A stretch of 64,000 nt of DNA, from positions 9,794,801-9,858,800 of the forward strand of contig JARWKL010000015.1 in assembly GCA_029961685.1 (NCBI GenBank). Reading direction: 5' to 3'. A model generated the notes under the pieces. The model did not search any database. It had not been told where the DNA came from and worked only from the letters and a program-made list of their open reading frames with translations. This DNA is from Aristolochia californica. Taxonomy: Eukaryota; Streptophyta; Magnoliopsida; Piperales; Aristolochiaceae. A program made the position numbers and the translations under genes. Below, in pieces: positions 11,895 through 25,300 of this stretch (position 1 is its first letter; each line of letters opens with the position of its first letter).

Positions 11895-12557
11895 CCAAAA
11901 AGTATCTGTAATTTTTTAGGATTGTACACATTTGTAGTTTTTTATATATAAGGTTTTGTAATCATCGGAAAAGGGAGGGGGGGGGGGGGGGGGCGGGGGT
12001 GGGGGTTGCGTTTTAAAATGAGTATTGACTCCAAAACCATAAGTCATTTATAAAAAAACTTATAGCGGTTACATATCATTAATAAGTCAAAACATTTACG
12101 ATGATCTATGATTTTTAGGTCCACTTTTTGTAAATAGGCAAAAAGTGGTTTGTTTGGCTCCGGTAAATATCCCATCGCACGTCAACCTGAGAATTTAATT
12201 TTTTCTACTTCTTGAAATTATTGGATCAATAGGCCATTTGCATCTTCAACATTTTTAAGGCATCTCTATCCATATTTAAAACATGTTATCAATTAGAAAT
12301 CTCTTTCTTATAAAATTCCACCAAGCTATTAGGGGTTTTACTAGTGGAATTTCCCAAACATGGATAACAAAAATTTGATGTTCATTTTTGGTGCGTGAAA
12401 TAATTTTCTTTACTTACATTTATTATAGTTTTCAATTTTTTGCATGCATAAACTTCAAAATTTTCACTTTTGTTATGATCTATTTGCCTTGTCTTTTTGT
12501 TTACGAGAAAAATGGGAGAGTGAAAACGTGTGGTTGGATTTTAAAAAAAATGAACAT
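11895..12557 (+). repeat. Amplified unit 8 (663 bp), right edge of block
   Basis: G-run 11977-11993 (17 G). Its right end at the CCAAAA motif (12558) continues into TGGAAAAGCACAAATTTTGAGAG, i.e. into an ordinary monomer with the 37-bp segment intact, so the block ends in register. Confidence 0.95.
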
Positions 12558-13949
12558 CCAAAATGGAAAAGCACAAATTTTGAGAGAGATAATCCCAAAA
12601 AGTATATGTGATTTTTTAGGTTTGTAAACTCTTTTAGTTTTTTACATATTAGGTTTTACAATCATCGGAAAAGGGGGGGAGAGGCATTTTTAACTGAGTG
12701 TTGACTCCCAAACCATAAGTCCTTTCTAATAAAATTTTTAGGTGTTACACATCTTTAATCGATCAAAGCATTTATGATGATCTATAATTGTTAGGTCGGC
12801 TTTTTGTAAATAGGAAAAAATTCTGTTGTTTGGCTCTCGTAAATATCCCACCGCACGTTAACTTGAGAATTTAATTTTTTCTACTCATTGAAATTATTCG
12901 ATCATTAGGTCATTTGCATCTTCAAGATGTTTAAGGCATGCATATCAATATTTTAAACGTGTTATCAATTAGAAATCTCTTTCTTATAAAATTCCACCAA
13001 GCTATTAACGGTTGTACTAGTGGAATTTCCCAAACATGGATAATAATACTTTGGTGTTTATTTTTAGTGCATGAAATAATTTTCTTCACTTACATTTATT
13101 ATAGTTTTCAATTTTTTGCATAAAGAAACTTTTCATATTTCATTTTGTTGTAATCTATTTGCCTTTTATTTTTGTTTACGAGAAAAATGAGAGAGTGAAT
13201 GCTGAGAGAGATAATCCCAAAAAGTATATGTGATTTTAAGGATTGTAAAATATTTTAGTTTTTTATATATTAGGTTTTACAATCATTGGAAAAGGGGGGA
13301 GAGGCATTTTTAACTGAGTGTTGACTCCCAAACCATAAGTCATTTCTAATAAAAATTGTAGGTGTTACACGTCATTAATCGATCAAAACATTTATGATGA
13401 TCTATGATTGTTAGGTCGGGTTTTTGTTAATAGGGAAAAAGTTGGTTGTTGAGCTCTTGTAAATATCCCACCACATGTTAACTTGAGAATTTAATTTTTT
13501 CTACTCCTTGAAATTATTGGTTCATTAGGTCATTTGCATCTTCAAGATGTTTACGACATGCATATCAATATTTTAAACATGTTATCAATCAGAAATCTCT
13601 TAATTATAAAATTCCACCAAGCTATTAGGGTTTGTACGAGTGGAATTCCCCAAACATGGATAACAAAACTTTGGTTTCCATTTTTAGTGCGTGAGATAAT
13701 TTTCTTTACTTACATTTGTTATAGTTTTCAATTTTTTTCAAACATTAACTCTAAAATTTTCATTTTGGAATATTCTATTTACCTTATCTTTTTGTTTTCG
13801 AGAAAAATGAGTGAGTAAAAACTCAAGTTTGGATTTTAAAAAAAATTGAACATCCAAAATGGCAATGCACAACTGCTGAGAGAGATAATTCCAAAAAGTA
13901 TATGTGATTTCTATGGACTGTAAACTCATCTAATTTTTTATATTTAGTG
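12558..13949 (+). repeat. Satellite array, direct, with internal deletions
   Basis: Two monomers with short G-tracts at 12673-12679 and 13294-13299. Around 13197 a deletion joins GAGAGTGA directly to ATGCTGAGAGAG, removing about 65 bp of the usual sequence. Around 13943 the monomer is truncated: TTTTTTATATTTAGTGGAATTTCCC skips the G-tract and several hundred bases. No gene is supported. Confidence 0.93.
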
Positions 13950-16900
13950 GAATTTCCCAAACATGGATAACTAAACTTATGTCTTCGTTTTTAGTGCATG
14001 AAATAATTTTCTTCACATACCTTTATTATAGTTTTAATTTTTTTATACTAAACAACTAAAATTTTCATTTGATCTATTTGCCTTATCTTTTTGTTCACGA
14101 GAAAAATGGGTGAATGATAACTCATGTTTGGATTTGAAAAATAATTGAACATCGAAAATAGAAATGCACAAATTCTGAGAGAGATAATTCCAACAAGTAT
14201 CTATGATTTTTAAGGATTGTAAACTCTTTTCATTTTTAATATATTAGGTTTTGCAAACAACGGAAAAGGGGGGGCGAGGCATTTTTTACTGAGTGTCGAC
14301 ACCCAAACCATATGTGATTTCTAACAAAAATTATAGCCGTTACCCATCATTAATCGATCAAAGCATTTACGATGATCTATGATTATTAGGGCTGCTATTT
14401 GTAAATAGGCAAAAAGTGGGTTGTTTGGCTCTTGTAAATATCCCACCACACGTTAACCTGAAAATTTAATTTTTTCTTCTAGAAATTTTTGGTTCATGTG
14501 GTCATTTTCATCTTCAACATGTTTCAGACATGCATCTCCACATTTAAAACATGTTAGGATCAATTAGAAATCTCTTTCTTATAAAATTCCACCAAGGTAA
14601 TAGGTGTTGTACTTGTGGAATTTCCCAAACATACATAACAAAACTTTGGTGTTCATTTTTAGTGAGTGAAATAATTTTATTCACTAACATTAATTATATT
14701 TTTCAATTTTTTGCATATATAAACTCTAAAATTTTCATTTTGTTGTGATTTATTTGCCTCATCTTTTTGTTGACAAGAAAAATGGGTGAGTGAAAACTCA
14801 AGTTTTGTTTTGAAAAAAAATTGAACATCCAAAATTGAAATGCACAAATGCTGAGAAAGATAATCCCAAAAAGTATCTGTGATTTTTAAGGATTTTAAAC
14901 TCTTTTGTTTTTTTATATATAAGGTTTTGCAATCATCGGAAAAGGGGGGTGGGGGGGGGGAGGCTTTTTTAACTGAGTGTTGACTCCAAACCATAAGCCA
15001 TTTCTAACAAAAAATAGCTATTACGATGATCTATGATAGTTAGGACCACTTTTTGTAAATAGGCAAAAAGTGGGTTGTTTGGCTCTGTTAAATATCCCAC
15101 CGCACGTTAACTTGAGAATTTAATTTTTTCTACTCCATGAAATTTTTAGATCATTAGGTCATTTGCAACTTCAACATGTTTTAGGCATGCATATTCATAT
15201 TTAAAACATGTTATGACCAATTAGAAATCTCATTCTTATAAAATTCCACCAAGTTATTAGAAGTGGTATTAGTGGAATTTCCCAAACATGGATAACTAAA
15301 CTTTGGTGTTCATTTTTAGTGCCTGAAATAATTTTCTTCATGTACATTTTTTATAGTTTTCAATTTTTTGCATACATAAACTCTAAATTTTTTATTTTGT
15401 TGAGATCTATTGGCCTTATCTTTTTGGTTACGAGAAAAATGGGAGAGTGAAAACTCAAGTTTGGATTTGAAAAAAAATTGAACATCCAAAATTGAAATGC
15501 ACAAATGCTGAGAGAGATAATTCCAACAAGTATCTGTGATTTTTAAGGATTGTAAACTCTTTTCATTTTTTATTTATTTGGTTTTGCAATCATCGAAAAA
15601 GGGGGCTCGAGGCATTTTTAACTAAGTGCTGACTCCCAAACCATAAGGCATTTCTAACAAAAATTATTGCTATTACACATCATTAATCGATCAAAAAATT
15701 TACGATGATCTATGATGGTTAGGTCCGCTTATTGTAAATAGGCAAAAAGTGGGTTGTTTGGCTCTGGTAAATACCCCACCGCACTTTAACTTGAAAATTT
15801 AATTTTTTCTTCTCCTTGAAACTTTTGGTTTATTAGGTCATTTGCATCTTCAACATGTTTTAGACATGGATATCCATATTTAAAACATGTTAGGATCACT
15901 TAGAAATCTCTTTTTTATAAAATTCCACCAAGCTAATAGGGGTTGTACTAGTGGAATTTCCCAAACATGGATTACAAAACTTTCGTGTTCCTTTTTAGTG
16001 TGTGAAATAATTTTCTTCACTAACATTTATTATAGTTTTCAATTTTTTGCATACATAAACTCTAAAATTTTAATTCTTTGGTGATCTATTTGCCTTATAT
16101 TTTTGTTTACCAGAAAAATGGGTGAGTGATAACCCAAGTTTAGATTTGAAAAAAAAATTAACATCCAAAATGGAAACGCACAAAGCTGAGAGAGATATTT
16201 CCAAAACGTGTTTGTGATTTTTAAGGATTCTAAACTCTTTCAGTTTTTTTTTATGTTATGTTTTGAGATCATTGGAAAAGAGGGGGAGGGGTGGAGGCAT
16301 TTATAACTGAGTGTTGACTCCCAAACCATAAGTCATTTCTAAAAAAAATTATAGCTGTTACACATCATTAGTTGATCAAAACATTTATGTTGAACAACGA
16401 TTGTTAGGTCCGCTTTTTGTAAATAGGCAGAAAATGGGGTGTTTAGCTCTGGTAAATATCCCACCGCATGTTAACTTGAGAATTTAATTTTTTCTACTCG
16501 AAATTTTTTGATCATTAGGTCATTTACATCTTCAACAGGTTTCAGGAATGCTTATCCATATTTAAAACATGTTAGGATCAAATAGAAATCTCTTTCTTAT
16601 AATATTCCAATAAGCTATTAGGGGTTGTACTAGTGAACTTTCCCAAATATGGATAACAAAACTTTGGTGTTCATTTTTAGTGCATTAAAAATTTTTCTTC
16701 ACTTACATTTATTATAGTTTTTAATTTGTTGCATTCATAAACTCTAAATTTTTTGTTTTGTTGCGATCTATTTGCCTTATCTTTTTTTTTACAAGAAAAA
16801 TGGGAGAGTGAAAACTCAAGTTTGGATATGAAAGAAAATTGAACATCTAAAATTGAAATGCACAAAAGCTGAAAGAGATAATTCCAAGAAGTATCTGTGA

Positions 16901-16965
16901 TTTTTAAGGATGGTAAACTCTTTTATTTTTTTATATATTAGGTTTTGCAATCATCGAAAAAGGGT
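13950..16965 (+). repeat. Higher-order module, copy A (four monomer types)
   Basis: Ordered set of monomers with private variants. Type a has GTTCACGAG, AAAATAGAAATGC and GCAAACAACGG near 13950-14270. Type b has AGTGAGTGAAATAAT, GTTGACAAGAAAAATGGGTGAGTG and the G-tract at 14944. Type c has AAATTGAAATGC, CCAACAAG, GGGGGCTCGAGG at 15601 and GATGGTTAGGTCCGCTTATTG. Type d has TGTGTGAAATAAT, GGGTGAGTGATAACCC and GAGATCATTGGAAAAGAGGGGG near 16265. The same series recurs in shortened form from about 17640 and 27600. The segment ends where a monomer is broken at its G-tract (16966). Confidence 0.75.
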
Positions 16966-17639
16966 TGAATTTCCCAAACACGGATAACAAAACTTTGGTG
17001 TTCATTTTTAGTGCGTGAAATAATTTTCTTCACTTAAATTTATTATTTTTTTCAATTTTTTACATACTTAAACTCTAAAATTTTCATTTTGTGTTGATCT
17101 ATTTGCCTTATCTTTTTGTTTACGAGAAAAATGGGATAGTGGAATCTCAAGTTTGGATTTGAAAAACAATTGAACATCCAAAATGGAAATGCACAAATTC
17201 TGAGAGAGATAATTCTAAAAAATATCTATGATTTTTAAGGATTGTAAACTCTTTTGCTTATTTAAATATTAGGTTTTGCAATCATCAAAAAGGGGGGGTG
17301 AGGCTTTTTTAACTTCGTGTTGATTTCAAAACAATATGTCATTTCTAACAAAAATTATAGCCGTTACACATCATTAATCGATCAAAACATTTACGATGAT
17401 CAATGATTGTAAGGTCCGCTTTTGGTAAATAGGCAAAAAATGGGTGGTTTGGCTCTAGTAAATATCCCACCACACGTTAACTTGAGAATTTAATTTTTTC
17501 TACTCGAAATTTTTGGATGATTAGGTCATTTGCATCTTCAACATGTTTCAGGCATGCTTATCCATATTTAAAACATGTTAGGATCAATCCGAAATCTCTT
17601 TCTTATAAAATTCCACCAAGCTCTGCGGGGTGGTATTAG
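16966..17639 (+). repeat. Satellite monomer following a G-tract break
   Basis: At 16966 the sequence CATCGAAAAAGGG passes directly into TTGAATTTCCCAAACACGG, skipping about 300 bp of monomer, so the break lies inside the G-tract. The following monomer has the private variants TGTGTTGATC, GGGATAGTGGAATC, CTTTTGGTAAATAGG and TTGGATGATTAGG. These reappear at about 25860-26384, showing that this monomer type was copied about 8.9 kb downstream. Confidence 0.85.
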
Positions 17640-19352
17640 TGGAATTTCCCCAACATGGATAAATAAACTTTTGTGTTCATTTTTTAGTGCAAGAAATAAT
17701 TTTCTTCACTTACCTTTATTATAGTTTTTAATTTTTTCCATTCATAAACTCTAAAATTTTCATTTTGTTATGATCTATTTGCCTTATCTTTTTGTTCACG
17801 AGAAAAAGATGAGAATGAAAACTCATGTTTGGATTTGAAAAAAAATTGAACATCCAAAATAGAAATGCACAAATGCTGAGAGAGATCATTCCAACAAGTA
17901 TCTATGATTTTTAAGGATTGTAAACTTTTTCTGTTTTTAATATATTAGGTTTTGCAAACATCGGAAAAGGTGGGGGGGAGGGGGGGGGAGGCGTTTATAA
18001 CTGAGTGTTGACACCCAACCCAGAAGTCATTTCTAAAAAAAATTATAGCCATTAGACATCATTAATCGATCAAAACATTTACGATGATCTATGATTATTA
18101 GGTCCCCTTTTTGTAAATAGGCAAAAAGTGGTCTGTTTGGCTCTGTAAATATCCTGCCGCACGTTAACTTGAGAATTTAACTTTTCTTATAAAATTTTTT
18201 GGTTCATTAGGTGATTTTCATCTTCAACATGTTTCAGACATGCATCTCCATGTTTAAAACATGTTACGATCAGTTAGAAATCTTTCTTATAAAATTCCAC
18301 CAAGCTAGTAGGTGTTGAACAAGTGGAATTTCTCAAACTTAGATAACAAAACCTTGGTGTTCATTTTTAGTGAGTGAAATAATTTTCTTCACTAACATTT
18401 ATTATAGTTTTCAATTTTTTGCATATATAAACTCTAAAATTTTCATTTTGTTGTGATCTATTTGCCTCATCCTTTTTTTTACAAGGAAAATGGGTGAGTG
18501 AAAACTCAAGTTTGGATTTGAAAAAAAATTGAACATCCAAAATTGAAATGTGCAAATGCTGAGAGAGATAATTCCAACAAGTATCTGTGATTTTTAAGGA
18601 TTGCAAACTCTTTTCGTTTTTTATATATTAGGTTTTGCAGTCATCGACAAAGGGAGCGCGAGGCATTTTTAAGTAAGTGTTGACTCCCAAACCATAAGTC
18701 ATTTCTAAAAAAAATTATAGCCGTTACTCATCATTATTCGATCAAAACATTTACGATGATCCATGATGGTTAGGTCCACTTATTGTAAATAGGCAAAAAG
18801 TGGGTTGTTTGGCTCTAGTAAATACCCCACCGCACGTTAACTTGAGAATTTAATTTTTTTCTTCTCCTTTAAATTTTTGGTTTATTAGGTCATTTGCATC
18901 TTCAACATGTTTCAAAAATGGATATCCATATTTAAAACATGATAGGATCAGTTAGAAATCTCTTTTTTATAAAATTCCACCAAGCTAATAGGGTTTGTAC
19001 TAGTGGAATTTCCCAAACATGAATTACAAAACTTTGGTGTTCATTTTTAGTGTGTGAAATAATTTTCTTCACTAACATTTATTATAGTTATCAATTTTTT
19101 GCATACATAAACTCTAAAATTTTAATTTTTTTTTTGTGTTCTATTTGCCTTATCTTTACAAGAAAAAAGGGTGAGTGATAACTCAAGTTTGGATTTGAAA
19201 AAAAATTGCACATCCAAAATGGAATTGCACAAATGCTGAGAGAGATATTTTCAAAAAGAATCTGTGATTTTAAGGATTGTAAACTCTTTCTGTTTTTTAC
19301 ATATTACATTTTGAAATCTTCGGAAAAGAAGGGGGGGGGGGGGGGGGGGGGG
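17640..19352 (+). repeat. Higher-order module, copy B (three monomer types)
   Basis: Same series as copy A but one monomer shorter. Type a is at 17640-17990 (GTTCACGAG, AAAATAGAAATGC, CCAACAAG, GCAAACATCGG). It is followed by a hybrid whose first half is type b (AGTGAGTGAAATAAT, ACAAGGAAAATGGGTGAGTG) and whose second half is type c (AAATTGAAATG, CCAACAAG, AGGGAGCGCGAGG at 18650, GATGGTTAGGTCCACTTATTG). Type d follows at about 19040-19352. The switch from b to c lies near the AAATTGAAATG segment at about 18540, as expected for an unequal exchange in register. Confidence 0.72.
19331..19352 (+). repeat. Long G-tract (22 G)
   Basis: Expanded G-tract in a type d monomer. The related copies at about 16282 and 28634 have GAGGGGGAGGGG-type interrupted tracts instead, so tract expansion postdates the duplication of the module. 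Confidence 0.95.
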
Positions 19353-22300
19353 TGGTGCGGGAAGCATTTTTTAGTAAGTGTTGACTCCCAAACCAGAAGT
19401 CATTTCTAAAATAAATTATATCCGTTACACATCATTAATTGATCAAAACATTTACGTTGATCTACGATTGTTAGGTCCGGTTTTTGTTAATAGGCTGAAA
19501 ATGGAGTGTTTGGCTCTGGTAAATATCCTACCGCACTTTAACTTGAGAATTTAATTTTTTCTACTTCATGAAATTTTTGGATCATTAGGTCATTTGCGTC
19601 TTCAATATGTTTGAGGAATGCTTATCCATATTTAAAACATGTCAGGATCAATTAGAAATCTCTTTCTTCTAAATTTCCACCAAGCTATTAGGGTTTGTAC
19701 TAGTGGAAATTCCCAAACATGGATAACAAAATTTTGGTGTTCATTTTTAGTGCGTGAAATAATTTTCTTCACTTACATTTGTTATAGTATTAAATTTTTT
19801 GCATACGTAAACTCTTAAATTTTCATTTTCTTGTGATCTATTTGCAATATCTTTTTGTTTACGAGAAAAAAAGGGTGAATGAAAACTCAAGTTTGGATTT
19901 GAAAAAAATTGAACATCCAAAATGGAAATGCACAATTGCTAAGAGAGATAATTCTAAAAAATATTTGTGATTTTTAAGGATTTTAAACTCTTTTAATTTT
20001 TTATATATTAGGTTTTACAATCATCTGAAACTGGGGGGGGGGGGGGGGGAGGGGGAAGTATTTTCAACTATGTGTTGACTCCCAAACCATAACTCATTTC
20101 TAAAAAACATTATAGCTGTTACACATCATTAATGGATCAAAAAATTTATGATGATCTATGACTGTTAGGTCGGCATTTTTTAAATAGGAAAAAAGTGGGT
20201 TGTTTGGGCCTGGTAAATATCCCACCGCACTTTAACTTTAGAATTTAATTGTTTCTACTTCTTGAAATTTTTGGATCATTAGTTTATTTGCATCTTCAAC
20301 ACGTTTAAGACATGTGTATCCATATTTAAAACATGTTTGGATTAACTAGAAATCTGTTTCTTATAAAATTCCGCCAAGCTATTAGGGGTTGTACTAGTGG
20401 AATTTCACAAACATGGATAACAAAACTTTGGTGTTCATTTTTAGTGAGTGAAATAATTTTCTTCACTTACATTTATTATATTTTTCAATTTTTTGAACAC
20501 ATAAACTCTAAATTTTTCATTTTGTTGTGATCTATTTTAGTATCTTTTCGTTTACGAGAAAAATGGGAAAGTGAAAAAAATTGAACATCCAAAACGGAAA
20601 TGCACAAATGCCGAGAGAGATAATTCCAAAAACTACCTGTGCTTTTTAAGGATTTTAAAATCTTTTTGTTTTTTATATATTAGGTTTCACATTCAACGAA
20701 AAAGGAGGGGCGAAGCATTTTTAACAGAGGGTTGACTCCCAAACCATAAGTCATTTTGAACAAAAATTATAGCCGTTACGCATCATTAATCGATCAAAAC
20801 ATTTAAGATGATCTATGATTGTTAGGTCCGCTTATTGTAAATAGGAAAAAACTCAGTTGTTTGGATCTGGTAAATATCCACCGCACGTTAACTTGAGAAT
20901 TTAATTTTTTATACTCCTTGAAATTTTTTAATCATTAAGTCATTTGCATCTTCAACATGTTTCAGGCATGCATGTCCATATTTAAAACATGTTAGGATCA
21001 ATTAGAAATATCTTTCCTATAAAATTCCACCAAGCTATTAGGGGTTGTACTAGTGGAGTTTCCAAAACATGGATAAGAAAACTTTGGTTTTCGTTTTTTG
21101 TGCGAGAAATAATTTTCTTCACATTCAGTTGTTATTTTTTTTAATATTTTTCACATATAAACTCTAAAATTTTCATTTTGTTGTGATCCATTTGCCTTAT
21201 CTTTTCGTTTACGAGAAAAATGAGAGAGTGAAAACTCATGTTTGGATTTGAAAACAATTTGAACATCTAAAATGGAAATGCACAAATGCAAGAGAGATAA
21301 TTCCAAAAAGTGTATGTGATTTTTATGGAATGTAAACTCTTTTAGTTTTTTATATATTAGCTTTTGCAATCATCGAAAAAGGGGGGGCGAGGCATTATTA
21401 ATTGTGTGTTAACAACCAAACCATAAGTCATTTCTAACAAAAATTATTGCCGTTACACATCATTAATCGATCAAAATATTTACGATTATCTATGATTGTT
21501 AAGTCCACTTATTGTAAATAGGCAAAAACTGGTTTGTTTGGATCAAGTACATATCGCACTGCACGTTAACTTGAGAATTTAATTTTTTCTACTCGAAATT
21601 TTTTTTATCATTAAGTCATTTGCATCTTCAACATACTTCAGGCATGCATATCATATTTAAAAGATGTTAGGATCAATTAGAAATCTCTTTCTTATAAAAT
21701 TCCACCTAAATATTAGGGGTTGTACAAGTGGAATTTAGATAACATGAATAAGAAAACTTTCGTGTTCATTTTTAGTGCGTGAAATAATTTTCTTCACTTG
21801 CATTTATAATAGTTTTTAATTTTTTGCATACATAAACTCTAAAATTTTCATTTTTTTGTGATATATTTGCCTTATCTTTTTGTTTACGAGAAAAATGGGA
21901 GAGTGAAAACTCAAGTTTGGATTTGAAAACAAATTGATCATCCAAAATGGAAAGGCACAAATGCTGAGAGAGATAATTCCAAAAAGTATCTGTGATTTTT
22001 AAGGATTGTAAACTCTTTTAGGTTTTTATATATTAGGTTTTGCCATCATCGGAAAAGGGGGGGCGAGGCATTTTTAACTGAGTGTTGACTCCCAAACCAT
22101 AAGTCATTTCTAACAAACATTATAGCCGTTACACATCATTAATCGTTCAAAACATTTATGATGATCTACGATTGTTAGGTCCACTTTTTGTACATAGGCA
22201 AAAATTGGGTTGCTTAGCTGTTGTAAATATCCCACTGCACGTTAACTTGAGAATTTATCTTTTTCTACGCCTTGAAATTTTTGGATCATGAGGTCATTTG

Positions 22301-25300
22301 CATCTTCAACATGTTTCAGGCATGCATATCCTTATTTAAAACATGTTAGGATCAATTATAAATCTTTCTTATAAAATTCCACCAAGTTATTTGGGGTTAT
22401 ACGAGTGGAATTTCCCAAACACGGATAACAAAACTTTAGTGTTATTTTTTAGTGCGTGAAATAATTTTCTTCACTTACATTTATTATAGTTTTCATTTTT
22501 TTTCTTACATAAACTCTAAAACTTTCATTTTGTTGTGATCTATTTGCCTTATCTTTATATTTAAGAGAAAAAAGGGATAGTGAAAACTCAAGTTTGGATT
22601 TGAAAAACAATTGAACATCCAAAATGGAAATGCACAAAATTTGAGAGAGATAATTCCAAAAAGTATCTGTGATTTTTAAGGATTGTAAACTCTTTTGGGT
22701 TTTTTTATATAAGGTTTTGAAATTATCAGAAAAGGGGGGCGATACATTTTTAATTGAGTGATGACACCCAAACCATAAGTCCATTCTAACAAAAATTAAA
22801 GCCGTTACACATCATTAATCAATCAAAACATTTATGATGATCTATGATTGTTAGGTCTGCTTTTTGTAAATAGGCAAAAAGTGGGTGGTTTGGCTGTAGT
22901 AAATATCCCACCGCACGTTAACTAGAGAACTTAATTTTTCCTACTCCTTGAAATTTTTGGATCATTAGGTCATTTGCATCTTCAACATGTTTCAGGCTTG
23001 CATATCCATAATTCTAACAAGTTAGGATCAATTAAAAATCTCTTGTTATAAAATTCCACCAAGCTAGAAGGGGTTGAACTAGTTGAATTTCCCAAACATA
23101 GATAACAAAACTTATGTGTTCATTTTTAGTGCATAAAATAATTTTCTTTATTTAAAATTATTATAGATTTCAATTTTTTGCATACGTAAACTCTAAAAAT
23201 TTTATTTTGTTGTTATCTATTCGCCTTATCTTTTTGTTTACGAGAGAAATGGGATAGTGAAAACTCAAGTTTGGATTTGAAAGACAATTGAGAATCCAAA
23301 ATGGAAATGCAAAAATTTGGAGAGAGATAATTTCAAAAAGTATCTGTGATTTTTAAGGATTGTAAACTCTTTTGGATTTTTATATATTAGGTTTTGCAAT
23401 CTTCGGAAAAGGGGGGCGACGAATTCTTAACTGAGTGTTGACTCCCAAACCATAAGTCATTTCAAATAAAAAATATAGCCTTTACACATCATCAATTGAA
23501 CAAAACATATATAATGATCTACGAATGTTAGGTCCGCTTTTTGTAAATAGGCAAAAAGCGGGTTGTTTGGCTCTGGTAAATATCCCACCGCACGTTAACT
23601 TGAGAATTTATATTTTTCTACTCCTTGAAATTTTTTATCATTAGATCATTTGCATCTTCAACATGTTTCAGGCATGCATATCCATATTTAAAACTTTTTA
23701 GGATCAATTAGAAATCTAATTCTTTTAAAATTCCACCAAGCTATTAGGGGTTGTACTATTGGAATTTTCCAAACATGGATAACAAAACTTTTTTAGTGCG
23801 AGAAATAATTTTCTTCACTGACATTTATTTTAGTTTTCAATTTTTTTCATACATATACTCAAAAATTTTCTTTTTGTTGTGATCTATTTGCCTTATCTTT
23901 TTCTTCAAGAGAAAAATGTGAGTGTGAAAACTGAATTTTGGATTTGAAAAAAAATTGAACATCCATAATGGAAATGCACAAATGCTGAGAGAGATAATTC
24001 AAAAAAGTTTCTGTGATTTTTAAGGATTGTAAACTCTTTTGGTTATTTATATATTAGGTTTTCCAATCATCATAAAAGGTGGGGCTAGGCCTTTTTAACT
24101 GAGTGTTGACTCCCAAACCATAAGTCATTTCTAACAAAAATTATTGCCGTTACACATCATTAATCAATCAAAACATTTATGATGATCTATGATTGTTAGG
24201 TCCACTTTTTGTAAGTAGGCAAAGAGTGGGTTGTTTGGGCCTGAAAAATATCCCACCGCACGTTAACTTGAGAATTTAGTTTTTTCTACTCCTTGAATTT
24301 TTTGGATCATTATGTCATTTGCATCTTCAACATGTTTCAGGCATGCATATCCATATTTAAAACAATTTAGGATCAATTAAAAATCTCTTGTTATAAAATT
24401 CCACCAAGCTATTAAGGGTTGAACTAGTTGAATTTCCCAAACATGGATCACAAAACTTATGTGTTCATTTTTAGTGCATAAAATAATTTTATTTATTTAC
24501 AATTATTATATTTTAAAATTTTTTGCATATGTAAACTCTAAAAATTTCATTTTTTTTGTGATCTATTTGCCTTATCTTTTAGTTTACGAGAGAAATGGGA
24601 CAGTGTAAACTCAAGTTTGGATTTGAAAAACAATTGAGCATCCAAAATGGAAATGCACAAATGCTTAGAGGGATAATTCCAGAAAGTATCTGTGATTTTT
24701 GAGGATTGTAAATTCTTTTGGAATTTTATATATTAGGTTTTGCAATCATCATAAAAGGGGTTTTGCAAACCATAAGTCATTTCTAACAAAAATTATAGCC
24801 GTTACACATCATTAATCGATCAAAACATTTACAACGATATATGATTGTTAGGTCCGCTTTTTTTAAATAGGTAAAAAGTGGGTTCTTTGGCTCTGGTAAA
24901 TATCCCACCGCACGTTAACTTGAGAATTTAATTTTTTCTACTCCTCAAATTTTTTTGATCATTAGGTCATTTGCATCTTCAACATGTTTTAGGCGTGCAT
25001 ATCCATATTTAAAACATGTAAGGATCAATTACAACTCTCTTTGTTATAAAATTCCACTAAGTTATTAGGGGTTTTAATAATTGAATTACCCAAACATTGA
25101 TAACAACCCTTTTGGTGTTCATTTTTGGTGCGTGAAATAATTTTCTTCAGTTACATTTATTATAGCTTTCAATTTTTTGTATACATAAAGTCTAAAATTT
25201 TCATTTTGTTGTGATCTATTTGCCTTATCGTTTTGTTTACAAGAAAAATGGGAGAGTGAAAACTCAAGTTTGGATTTGAAAAACAATTGAACATCCAAAA

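Larger units (their letters stand above)
7253..12557 (+). repeat. Homogenised block of eight near-identical satellite units
   Basis: Eight head-to-tail units of 670, 665, 657, 668, 663, 657, 662 and 663 bp. I saw no substitution between them by eye over the regions compared, and the 64-residue open frame in each (starts 7753, 8418, 9075, 9743, 10406, 11063, 11725, 12388) gives the same peptide until the unit end. All length differences are explained by the G-tract (24, 20, 11, 19 plus TGG, 17, 11, 16, 17 G) and one missing T in unit 2. Every internal junction reads GAACATCCAAAAAGTATC, lacking 37 bp present in ordinary monomers between two CCAAAA motifs. The intact 37 bp are present just before the block (7216-7252) and at its end (12558-12594). 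The pattern indicates one founder recombination followed by recent amplification. Confidence 0.96.

Noticed and set aside
7253..12557. Possible CRISPR-like or other regularly spaced repeat system
   Set aside because: Units are 657-670 bp and identical throughout, with no short repeats separated by unique spacers. This is a satellite block.
15316..15504. Recurring open frame of about 62 codons beginning MCISILDVQFF on the opposite strand of the same monomer
   Set aside because: It partly overlaps the other recurrent frame on the opposite strand. Both are AT-rich shadows of one conserved sequence, and frames end at variable points after single-base slippage.
15887..16084. Recurring open frame of about 65 codons beginning MLGS, on the satellite-direct strand in many monomers
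   Set aside because: It recurs because the monomer recurs. It is broken or shifted by indels in most copies, has no recognisable domain, and shows no excess of synonymous change by eye.
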